Shown here: piece after piece, positions 24,705 through 32,382 of the stretch
How the letters are laid out: every line of letters starts with the position of its first letter
Position numbering within the stretch: position 1 is the first letter of the stretch
From: Pedobacter cryoconitis
Lineage (GTDB): Bacteria > Bacteroidota > Bacteroidia > Sphingobacteriales > Sphingobacteriaceae
Assembly: GCF_014200595.1 (NCBI RefSeq)
Contig: NZ_JACHCG010000002.1
Coordinates: 372,001 to 436,000, forward strand
DNA: 64,000 nt
Reading direction: 5' to 3'
Program-made: the position numbers and the translations under genes
The notes under the pieces: generated by a model
Told to the model about the DNA's origin: nothing
The model's input: only the letters and a program-made list of their open reading frames with translations
Database searches by the model: none

Positions 24705-27700
24705 ATGATATCAGAAGTATTTATAAAACGACCGGTCACGGCGATCGTCATTTCCATATTAATTGTACTGATAGGAGCGATTGTGATCACCACATTGCCG
24801 ATCAGTCAGTATCCGAGTATTGCCCCGCCTACGGTTACCGTTACTGGTACGTATACAGGAGCTGATGCGCAAACGGTAGAACAAACGGTAACTACACAAA
24901 TAGAGAGTCAGATTAACGGTACGCCGGGCATGAAGTATCTTTCTTCAAATAGTACATCAGATGGTCGTTCGGCGATTACTGTAACTTTTGATGTAGGTAC
25001 GAATATCGACATTGCTGCACTTGATGTGCAGAACAGGGTAGGTATCGCACAGCCGGGTTTACCTGAAGCGGTTCAGCGTTTAGGTATTACGACTAAAAAA
25101 GCAAACAATGATATTTTAATGGTTATTGGTCTGTATTCTCCAAATGGAACGTATGACCAGAAATTCATTTCAAATTATGTCAACTTATATGTAAAGGATG
25201 CGTTATTGCGTATCAAAGGTGTGGGTGATGTGCAAGTGTTCAGTCAGCCGTTTAGTATGCGGGTTTGGTTGGATGCAGGTAAATTAGCGAGATTAGGTTT
25301 AACGCCAGCACAGGTTTCTGCTGCGATTGCAGAACAGAATACACGTGCTCCGGGGGGTAGTGTAGGTGGACCGCCTCAGCAGAATTCACAGACTTTTGAA
25401 TTTTCAGTGGTCATGGATGGTGATTTAAACTCTGAAGAGCAGTTTAGAAATATCGTAGTTAAAACTGGTCAGGATGGCTCTCCTGTTTATCTGAAAGATG
25501 TAGCGCGTGTAGAGTTAGGTGAGTTTGCTTATTCTACAACTGCAAAGGTAAATGGTAAAGTAGCCTCTTTAATGGCTGTTAACCAGACTCCGGGTGGAAA
25601 TGCGGTTCAAACTGCTGATGGTATTGATCAGACAATGGCCGAGTTAAAGAAATCTTTCCCTAAGGATTTAGATTTCAAGATCAGTTATGAAACGGTTTCT
25701 ATTATTAAAGTATCAATCAGTGAGGTAATTCACACGCTGGTTGAAGCGCTTATCTTAGTAACAATTGTGGTATTCTTCTTCTTACAGAGTTGGAGAGCGA
25801 CCTTGATTCCTGTATTGGCAATCCCGGTTTCTATTATTGGTACTTTCATCTTCTTTACATTATTAGGATTCTCGATCAACGTATTAACGATGTTTGGATT
25901 CGTCCTCGCCATCGGTATTGTGGTGGATGATGCGATTGTGGTGGTGGAAGCGGTGCAGCATTATATGGACCATGAAGGACTTTCTGCTCCTGATGCTACC
26001 CGTAAAGCGATGAAGGATATCACAGCTCCGGTAATTGCGATTGCATTGATTCTTGCGGCGGTATTTATACCGGTAGGGTTTATCCCGGGTATGGTTGGTC
26101 AGTTATATCAGCAGTTTGCGATTACGATTGCTGTATCGGTATTGATTTCAGCTTTTATCGCTTTATCATTAACTCCGGCGTTGTGTTCGTTGTTGTTAAC
26201 GCCAATGAACCTGACAAAAGATTCAAGAGGATTGAACAAGTTCTTCTTTAAATTTAACGGGTGGTTTGCAAGAGTAACCAACAGGTATTCGAATGGGGTT
26301 AAATGGGCTTTGAAAAAAGCACCTTTAGTGATGATTATCCTGGCTTGTATTTATGTAGGTACAGTTGGTTTATTTATTAAAAAACCTTCAGGATTTATTC
26401 CGAATGAGGATGCTGGTATTTTTATTATGGGGGTGACCTTGCCAGAAGGTGCATCAGCGGTTCGTACCAATGCGTTTATCAAAAGGATTACTGATTCTAT
26501 ACAAACAAACATTCCTGAGGTTAAGAATATCACTTCTGTAAGTGGTATTAATATTCTGAACAGGTCATTCAAATCGAATGCGGGTACTTTCTTTGTACAG
26601 TTGAAAAACTGGGATGATCGTAAAAAGGACGTAGCTACAGTTTTAGGCGAAGTTTCTAAAACATTTGCTGGTGATAAGGACGGAAGTGTGCTTGCAGTGA
26701 CACCGCCACCAATTCCTGGTTTGGGTATCAGTGGAGGTTTCTCGATGCAGATTCAGGAAAAACAAGCTGGTGATATCAAGAAGTTTGAGGGGGTTGTAGG
26801 TAAGTTCCTGGCTGCTGCGAACCAGCGTCCGGAAATTGGATTTGCTTATACGCTGTTTAATGCGAGAACGCCGAATTATCAGCTTCATGTTGATCGTGAT
26901 AAGGTGAAAAGGATGGGCGTTTCTATCGGAGCGGTATATAGTACGATTTCTGCTTATCTGGGTAGTAGTTATATCAATGACTTCACGAAATACGGACGTA
27001 GTTTCCGGGTAGTTTCTCAGGCGGATACGAATTTCCGTAGCAGCATTGAAAACTTAAATCAGATTTATGTAAATAATAGTGTTGGAACACCTGTACCTCT
27101 AAGTGCTTTTGTTTCTTACAAGATGACTGAAAATGCGTCTATTATTAATCACTATAATATGTTCAGGTCGATTGAGATTGGGGGAGCTGCAAGACCTGGA
27201 AGAAGTTCTGGTGATGCGTTACAAGCCTTAAGAGAGGTTGCTGCACAGACTTTACCACAGGGTTATACTTATAACTTCTCTGGTTTAAGTTTGGAGGAAA
27301 CTGAGGCTGGTAACAGTACGACACTTATTTTCGGTTTGATTGTGGTGTTTGTATTCTTATTATTGGCTGCATTATATGAGAGCTGGTCAGTTCCTTTCTC
27401 TATTTTATTAGCGGTTCCACTGGGACTATTCGGAGCGATCCTTGCCTTGATATTCTTACCAAAACTGGATAATAATATTTATGCACAGGTTGGTCTGATC
27501 ACGCTGATTGGTTTATCTGCTAAGAATGCGATTCTGATCGTCGAGTTTGCAAAGGAACGTGTGGATTGGGGTATGGAGTTAATTGCTGCGACTATTGAAG
27601 CGGTTAAGTTAAGGTTACGTCCGATTATCATGACTTCATTAGCATTTATTTTAGGGGTTATTCCTTTGATTATCTCTTCGGGTGCTGGTGCGGTATCTCG

Positions 27701-27878
27701 TATGACTATTGGATGGACGGTAGCTGCGGGTATGCTTTCGGCAACGATTCTTGCTTTGTTTATTGTTCCTGTACTGTTTGTACTGATCACTAAGCTGGCT
27801 TATGGTAAAAAGAAATTAGCCGAGTTAGAGGCGAATTATAAACCAGAAGAACATGCGGATGTGCTGCATGCGGATTAA
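24705..27878 (+). CDS. RND family efflux permease, HAE1/AcrB type
   Basis: A 1057 aa inner membrane pump driven by the proton gradient, with twelve transmembrane helices in two repeats and two large periplasmic loops. The N-terminus MISEVFIKRPVTAIVISILI is family-typical. The proton-relay acidic pair in TM4 is intact (GIVVDDAIVVVE), and the TM10-11 region shows LIGLSAKNAILIVEFAKE with its conserved Lys. The periplasmic segment GMKYLSSNSTSDGRSAITVTF matches multidrug exporters rather than heavy-metal (HME) pumps. Last gene of the tetR-tolC-MFP-RND operon. Confidence 0.95.
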   Translation: MISEVFIKRPVTAIVISILIVLIGAIVITTLPISQYPSIAPPTVTVTGTYTGADAQTVEQTVTTQIESQINGTPGMKYLSSNSTSDGRSAITVTFDVGTNIDIAALDVQNRVGIAQPGLPEAVQRLGITTKKANNDILMVIGLYSPNGTYDQKFISNYVNLYVKDALLRIKGVGDVQVFSQPFSMRVWLDAGKLARLGLTPAQVSAAIAEQNTRAPGGSVGGPPQQNSQTFEFSVVMDGDLNSEEQFRNIVVKTGQDGSPVYLKDVARVELGEFAYSTTAKVNGKVASLMAVNQTPGGNAVQTADGIDQTMAELKKSFPKDLDFKISYETVSIIKVSISEVIHTLVEALILVTIVVFFFLQSWRATLIPVLAIPVSIIGTFIFFTLLGFSINVLTMFGFVLAIGIVVDDAIVVVEAVQHYMDHEGLSAPDATRKAMKDITAPVIAIALILAAVFIPVGFIPGMVGQLYQQFAITIAVSVLISAFIALSLTPALCSLLLTPMNLTKDSRGLNKFFFKFNGWFARVTNRYSNGVKWALKKAPLVMIILACIYVGTVGLFIKKPSGFIPNEDAGIFIMGVTLPEGASAVRTNAFIKRITDSIQTNIPEVKNITSVSGINILNRSFKSNAGTFFVQLKNWDDRKKDVATVLGEVSKTFAGDKDGSVLAVTPPPIPGLGISGGFSMQIQEKQAGDIKKFEGVVGKFLAAANQRPEIGFAYTLFNARTPNYQLHVDRDKVKRMGVSIGAVYSTISAYLGSSYINDFTKYGRSFRVVSQADTNFRSSIENLNQIYVNNSVGTPVPLSAFVSYKMTENASIINHYNMFRSIEIGGAARPGRSSGDALQALREVAAQTLPQGYTYNFSGLSLEETEAGNSTTLIFGLIVVFVFLLLAALYESWSVPFSILLAVPLGLFGAILALIFLPKLDNNIYAQVGLITLIGLSAKNAILIVEFAKERVDWGMELIAATIEAVKLRLRPIIMTSLAFILGVIPLIISSGAGAVSRMTIGWTVAAGMLSATILALFIVPVLFVLITKLAYGKKKLAELEANYKPEEHADVLHAD

Positions 27879-27895
27879 GCATTACTAATTTTATA

Positions 27896-27937
27896 AAAAG
27901 GCCTTCTCACAATAATTAGTGAGAAGGCCTTTTTTTG
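27896..27937 (+). terminator. Terminator of the efflux operon
   Basis: A 16 bp perfect stem with GGCCTTCTCAC/GTGAGAAGGCC at its core, an 8-base loop and seven Ts after it. Confidence 0.92.
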
Positions 27938-27997
27938 TGGGGTTTAGTTTTTTATTAAATACAATAGACTGGGATTTAATTTTTTGGAACTATCTAA

Positions 27998-28081
27998 ATT
28001 TGGGAAGAAGGAAAGGAAGAAGAGAAACATGAAATTGCCGGATTTACTGCGCTATCCATTGAAGAAATAGAAAGCGTGTAA
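27998..28081 (+). pseudogene. Possible remnant of a gene end
   Basis: A 27-codon open stretch without a start codon ends in a TAA that abuts the large palindrome at 28081. It reads WEEGKEEEKHEIAGFTALS and then IEEIESV, which looks like a charged C-terminal tail. No upstream coding region fits it. It may be the tail of a deleted gene or chance. Confidence 0.2.
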
Positions 28082-28122
28082 ATAGAAGTGGCTGTATCGT
28101 TAACGATACAGCCACTTCTATT
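28081..28122. repeat. Perfect 42 bp palindrome
   Basis: The 21 bases 28081-28101 are exactly repeated as reverse complement in 28102-28122, centred on GTTAAC. No T-run follows on either strand, so it is not a classic intrinsic terminator, although it lies 15 bp after the DUF4198 gene stop and could end or protect that mRNA. Confidence 0.85.
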
Positions 28123-28136
28123 AAGTATATATCTTC

Positions 28137-28847
28137 TTATTTTACTTCAAAGCTGTAAGTAGCACCTTGCCAGATCGCTTCATAAGCTTTACCCTGATGC
28201 TCACCTTTTACCTTTTGGAATTCGGCTACTTCGATCACATATCTTCCTGGCCAGATCGGCGTAAACTGAACATTACCATTTTCATCTGTTTTGGTTTCTT
28301 TAGCCCATCCTGAAGGAGAGAATATCGTAACTGTTTTAGCTTTTGCAGCCTCTTTGTTTAAAGATGCAGTTAATTTAATAGTTTGGTTCACTTTTACTGG
28401 CGCATTGTTATCCAGTTTTAAATTCAATACGTTAGTGTTTGCCGCAGGGGTACTGATTTTTCCAACGTTAACATTGGTACTCGCCAGAAAGTGATACTTA
28501 GTGGTACCGCCAAGTTCTTTGGCTTCATGGCTGACTTCTAAATTGTATGCGCCATTTTTATCAGGTGTAAAGCTGCTTGTAAATGAATTGCTATCTGCCG
28601 TAAGCTTCAGCTGAGTTCTTTGCTGATCGGGGCCTACAAGCCATAAAGTGAAGTCTTTGACATCAGAGTACCATTTAGATACATTTTCTCTTTCGTTAGA
28701 CACATATTCACCATAATAGACTTTTACGGTTTGCGACTGACCGATTTTTCCGGTATTACCGGTTTCTATCCAAAGTGCATGTGCAGAAACTTTGCTGGTG
28801 ATTAAGCAGAATAAAATGCTCAGGGTTAAAAAGGCTAGTTTTTTCAT
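28137..28847 (-). CDS. DUF4198 domain-containing secreted protein
   Basis: A 236 aa exported protein with a signal peptide (MKKLAFLTLSILF..., cleavage near KVSA) followed directly by HALWIETGNTGKIGQSQTVKVYYGE, the opening of DUF4198 proteins, which relate to the NikM/CbiN-type metal uptake accessory family. Two Ig-like beta-sandwich parts are apparent; the second resembles a carboxypeptidase-regulatory fold (PGRYVIEVAEFQ). Conserved His residues near the mature N-terminus may bind metal. It follows the PepSY gene by 21 bp on the same strand, suggesting a joint role in iron or haem handling. Confidence 0.8.
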   Translation of the reverse strand: MKKLAFLTLSILFCLITSKVSAHALWIETGNTGKIGQSQTVKVYYGEYVSNERENVSKWYSDVKDFTLWLVGPDQQRTQLKLTADSNSFTSSFTPDKNGAYNLEVSHEAKELGGTTKYHFLASTNVNVGKISTPAANTNVLNLKLDNNAPVKVNQTIKLTASLNKEAAKAKTVTIFSPSGWAKETKTDENGNVQFTPIWPGRYVIEVAEFQKVKGEHQGKAYEAIWQGATYSFEVK

Positions 28848-28868
28848 CTTTATATAATTAATAGGGTT

Positions 28869-30155
28869 TTAAATTGTCTCCTGTAATTCTGGTTTTGATA
28901 TTTTAAGAGGTTTGATTTCTTTGACTGAAGCTGATTGCGCAGGCTTCGTATTTTTAGTCCCCTTTTTCTTGAATTTGCGACCATACCAGATCAGAAAACC
29001 TGTGATTGGAAGGGAGGCACCAATTAAGGAGGCCAGGAAGGCCAGTACTTTACCAGGAAAGCCAAGAATACTGCCTACATGAATATCGTAATTCATTTTA
29101 CGGATCTTGCCACCCATTCCGGCATCTGCATAAGATGAGGAATAGATATCATCAGATTTCAGCTCTTTTAAAGTGTGCTGGTCAAAGGTATAGCCTACGT
29201 TGTTGTAAAACTGACCTGCACTAGGGTATACTGTAATATTTATAGCAGATTTTGCCTCAGAAGTATCAGGGAAACTGTAATAGAATCCAATTGACTTCGG
29301 ATGTTTAGCGGCGACTTTCTGCCATGCTAAATCCATCGCTTTTTCCGGGGTGTAAAATTTGTTTGCCTGTAAGGAATCAGACTCCAGCCTTTTGAATTCG
29401 GTTAGTTTTTCTCCCGTAGTAACCCAGTATAAACCTTCGCTATACCATTGAATACCATAAACCATACCTGTAAGTGCTATAGCCAGCAGGAACAGCAGGG
29501 AGTAAAATCCAAGCACATTATGAAGATCAAGGTTTACTCTTTTAAAAGAAGCCCCCCATTTAATCTTAAAGCTTTTATCGCGGGTAGATTTGTTCCATTT
29601 TTTAGGATACCACCAGATCATTCCTGTAATCAACAGTACTACAAATACCATTGTACCATAGTTTACGATAGGTCTTCCGATTTTATAGGGCATCCATAGA
29701 AAGCGGTGGCCGTTCAGTATAAACCTGAAAAAATCAGCTTCCCCTTTTTTACGTTCTACTGAACTAACTACCCTTCCTGTGTAGGGATTAATCTTTAAGG
29801 TCACTCCACCACTTCTGCGTTCTTTGGATTTTGGGTCTTTCAGAGCGAGTGTGATGACACGCCCTTGCTGATAGGTAGCATAAGAAGCGGTCAGCTTCGG
29901 GTACAAACCTTTTGCAATGGTGGTCAGCTGAGTAGGAGTGAGAACGGCCTTATCTTGTTTTTCTACTTTAGTCTCTGGCTCAAGCAGCGCAGTAATCTCT
30001 TCATTGAATACCCATATACAGGCAGTAATACAAACTATTAAAACGATAACTCCGGAAGCAAGGCCCAGCCAAAGGTGCAGCCATTTATTGATCCTTGTAA
30101 AGAGTGAATCCGTTTTTTTCTTTTTTTGAGGGGTTTGCTTAGTTCCGGTAATCAT
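28869..30155 (-). CDS. PepSY-associated TM helix protein
   Basis: A 428 aa inner membrane protein. ATG ending at 30155 is chosen because the frame upstream to 30248 is not family-like and runs through the promoter region. Four transmembrane helices can be seen: near the start (LHLWLGLASGVIVLIVCIT), at VNYGTMVFVVLLITGMIWW, at LGFYSLLFLLAIALTGMVYG and at the end (VLAFLASLIGASLPITGFLIW), with PepSY-type periplasmic parts in between. Conserved His residues in the helices (NKWLHLWLG, NLDLHNVLG, YDIHVGSILG) fit haem or metal binding. This family often acts with siderophore or haem receptors in ferric reduction. Confidence 0.85.
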   Translation of the reverse strand: MITGTKQTPQKKKKTDSLFTRINKWLHLWLGLASGVIVLIVCITACIWVFNEEITALLEPETKVEKQDKAVLTPTQLTTIAKGLYPKLTASYATYQQGRVITLALKDPKSKERRSGGVTLKINPYTGRVVSSVERKKGEADFFRFILNGHRFLWMPYKIGRPIVNYGTMVFVVLLITGMIWWYPKKWNKSTRDKSFKIKWGASFKRVNLDLHNVLGFYSLLFLLAIALTGMVYGIQWYSEGLYWVTTGEKLTEFKRLESDSLQANKFYTPEKAMDLAWQKVAAKHPKSIGFYYSFPDTSEAKSAINITVYPSAGQFYNNVGYTFDQHTLKELKSDDIYSSSYADAGMGGKIRKMNYDIHVGSILGFPGKVLAFLASLIGASLPITGFLIWYGRKFKKKGTKNTKPAQSASVKEIKPLKISKPELQETI

Positions 30156-30235
30156 TATTTGTTGTATGTTATAAAAAAGAATAAAGTTGCCTGATAAAAA
30201 TTTGCATGTGTTATTTCTTTTGTGTTTATTTAGAC

Positions 30236-30248
30236 TTGTTATTAACAA
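30236..30248. promoter_or_regulatory. Small palindrome in the PepSY/AraC divergent region
   Basis: TTGTTA-T-TAACAA, 6 bp arms around one base, about midway between the divergent PepSY and AraC genes. It is a candidate operator site. Confidence 0.3.
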
Positions 30249-30312
30249 TAGGCAAAAATAACGTATTCGAACTACGAGTTTTGCAGCAAAGTGTACGAAA
30301 TCAGCAGTCGGA

Positions 30313-31035
30313 ATGGTAGAAGTTTATATTAAACAAGGGGAAGATATATTGATTGAGTCAATCAGTATCAGTAAACGAGCACATGTTTCTGTGCATAAAG
30401 CAAGTGTAAAATCAATAGACTCAGGAACTTTATTGTTTCTTCCGGATACTACTTTTGATAATAATTTTGCTGCTACTTTACCTGTTGAGCTTTCTGGTCA
30501 TCAGTTGTATAAAATTGGATATGATATTCAGAAAGTATTGAATGAGCTTACCGGCCGCAGTTTGGGTAAGTATGCTAATTTTTATACGAAGCTTAAGATC
30601 TGCGAGATTATTGTGATGGTTATTGAATCGCAGGAAGAGGCTGCCGATCCTGTGCATAAATGGAGTAAAAAGGATATCGCCAGTTTTGAAATGGTTTCCA
30701 AAGTAATCAGCCAGAATCTCTCTAAGAATATTTCTATCGCAGGCTTAGCTGAAAGGGCAGGGATGAACCGTACTAAACTTCAGGCAGGCTTTAAAGAGAT
30801 CATGGGGCAGACGATTAATAGTTATGCTTCTGAGCTTAAAATGCAAAAGGCGAAGGCATTATTGCTTAATAAACCTGGCTATAGTTTGAAACAGATTGCA
30901 GCTGTAGTAGGGTATAGCTGTGGCAATCATTTTTCTGCCGCGTTTAAGAAAAAATTCAATTTCTCCCCGTCTTCTTTGAAGAATACAGCAAATCTGATGT
31001 TCTCCTTATGGTTATGGGATTTTATGTTACTTTAA
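30313..31035 (+). CDS. AraC family transcriptional regulator
   Basis: A 240 aa regulator, shorter than the usual 290-330 aa of PchR-like AraC proteins because the N-terminal sensor part is reduced. The C-terminal double helix-turn-helix is complete: ISIAGLAERAGMNRTKLQAGFKEIMG and, for the second, YSLKQIAAVVGYSCGNHFSAAFKKKF. The weak N-terminal domain shows no known ligand motif. It is divergent from the PepSY/DUF4198 pair with 157 bp between, so it probably controls them; PchR-like regulators in such loci respond to siderophore or iron status, an inference here. Confidence 0.88.
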   Translation: MVEVYIKQGEDILIESISISKRAHVSVHKASVKSIDSGTLLFLPDTTFDNNFAATLPVELSGHQLYKIGYDIQKVLNELTGRSLGKYANFYTKLKICEIIVMVIESQEEAADPVHKWSKKDIASFEMVSKVISQNLSKNISIAGLAERAGMNRTKLQAGFKEIMGQTINSYASELKMQKAKALLLNKPGYSLKQIAAVVGYSCGNHFSAAFKKKFNFSPSSLKNTANLMFSLWLWDFMLL

Positions 31036-31041
31036 AAAAGG

Positions 31042-31079
31042 GCATAAAAAAAGAGCTTGTTTAAAACAAACTCTTTTTA
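31042..31079. terminator. Bidirectional terminator between the AraC gene and purM
   Basis: An imperfect stem (AAAAAGAG.TTGTTT with AACAAA.CTCTTTTT) and A/T runs on either side serve the two convergent genes. Confidence 0.75.
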
Positions 31080-31096
31080 GCTATATCGTATAAAGG

Positions 31097-32278
31097 TTAC
31101 TCGTAGTTGAATTGTCCTTTTTCACTGGTAATGGTTACTTGTTTATGCGTAGATTCTTCTACACGACCGATGATTTGTGCATCGATGTTAAAGCTTTTAG
31201 AAATTGCTATAATATCATCAGCGATTTCCTGAGGTACATATATTTCCATACGGTGACCCATATTAAATACTTTGTACATCTCTTTCCAGGCCGTTCCTGA
31301 TTGTTCCTGAATCAATTCAAAAAGTGGCGGAACGGGAAATAAGTTATCTTTAATTACATGTATATTATCATTGATAAAGTGAAGCACTTTAGTTTGTGCG
31401 CCACCACTGCAATGTACTAATCCGTGGATTTGGTTTCTGTGTTTTTCTAATACTTTTTTGATAACAGGTGCATAGGTACGGGTAGGAGAGAGTACCAGTT
31501 TTCCAATAGTGATCTCTGTGTTTTCATCAATACGGATTTTATCGGTCAGTTTTTTACCACCTGAGAAAACAAGATCGTAAGGTACAGCTGGATCAAAGCT
31601 TTCAGGGTAGCTGTCTGCTACTGATTTATCAAAAACATCATGACGGGCAGAGGTTAAGCCATTAGAACCCATACCCCCATTATATTCTGTTTCATAGGTT
31701 GCCTGACCTGAAGAAGATAGTCCAACAATAACATCTCCATTTTGAATGTTGTGATTACTGATCACTTCATCACGCTTAATGCGGCAGGTGACAGTTGAAT
31801 CTACAATGATGGTACGTACCAGGTCACCTACGTCGGCAGTTTCACCGCCTGTAGAATAAATGGAAATACCCATTTCTCTGAGTTCGGCAAGAATTTCTTC
31901 TGTTCCATTGATAATAGCAGCGATAACTTCTCCTGTAATCAGGTTTTTATTTCTGCCAATTGTTGATGATAGTAAAATATGATCTGTAGCGCCAACACAA
32001 ATTAAATCATCAAGATTCATAATGATCGCATCTTGTGCAATGCCTTTCCATACAGAAATATCACCGGTTTCTTTCCAGTATACGTAAGCTAAAGAGGATT
32101 TAGTACCTGCACCATCAGCGTGCATAATATTACAGAAAGTATCGTCATTACCCAATATATCAGGGATGATTTTACAAAATGCTTGTGGGAAAATACCCTT
32201 ATCTATGTTTTTGATGGCTTGATGCACATCTTCTTTCGAAGCCGAAACGCCACGCTGGTTGTACCTGTTATCACTCAT
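31097..32278 (-). CDS. purM: Phosphoribosylformylglycinamidine cyclo-ligase (AIR synthase), long form
   Basis: A 393 aa purine biosynthesis enzyme closing the imidazole ring of AIR with ATP. It belongs to the PurM/PurL/HypE/SelD fold: the N-terminal half has the ATP-binding parts (NIMHADGAGTKSSLAYVYW, then MNLDDLICVGA), the middle TGGETADVGDLVRTIIVDST, and the C-terminal half HCSGGAQTKVLHF and VFNMGHRMEIYV. It is about 45 residues longer than E. coli PurM, as is normal in Bacteroidota. Its -7 box ends 7 bp before the ATG, so the mRNA should be nearly leaderless. Confidence 0.9.
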   Translation of the reverse strand: MSDNRYNQRGVSASKEDVHQAIKNIDKGIFPQAFCKIIPDILGNDDTFCNIMHADGAGTKSSLAYVYWKETGDISVWKGIAQDAIIMNLDDLICVGATDHILLSSTIGRNKNLITGEVIAAIINGTEEILAELREMGISIYSTGGETADVGDLVRTIIVDSTVTCRIKRDEVISNHNIQNGDVIVGLSSSGQATYETEYNGGMGSNGLTSARHDVFDKSVADSYPESFDPAVPYDLVFSGGKKLTDKIRIDENTEITIGKLVLSPTRTYAPVIKKVLEKHRNQIHGLVHCSGGAQTKVLHFINDNIHVIKDNLFPVPPLFELIQEQSGTAWKEMYKVFNMGHRMEIYVPQEIADDIIAISKSFNIDAQIIGRVEESTHKQVTITSEKGQFNYE

Positions 32279-32285
32279 ATTGCTG

Positions 32286-32293
32286 CAAAGATA
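32286..32293 (-). promoter_or_regulatory. -7 element of purM, next to the start codon
   Basis: On the minus strand TATCTTTG, a full match, with only 7 bp to the ATG. Start of transcription is expected within 0-4 bases of the ATG. Confidence 0.5.
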
Positions 32294-32325
32294 GAGAAAC
32301 GTCCGAATGTAGACGATTCAAACAA

Positions 32326-32362
32326 AAAAAAATAACCTCTGCGTTTTAAGCGCAGAGGTTAT
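32326..32362 (-). terminator. Terminator of glnA
   Basis: A 12 bp stem ATAACCTCTGCG/CGCAGAGGTTAT (32332-32343 with 32351-32362), followed on the minus strand by nine Ts. Confidence 0.9.
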
Positions 32363-32382
32363 ATCAATAAATTAATGGAATT

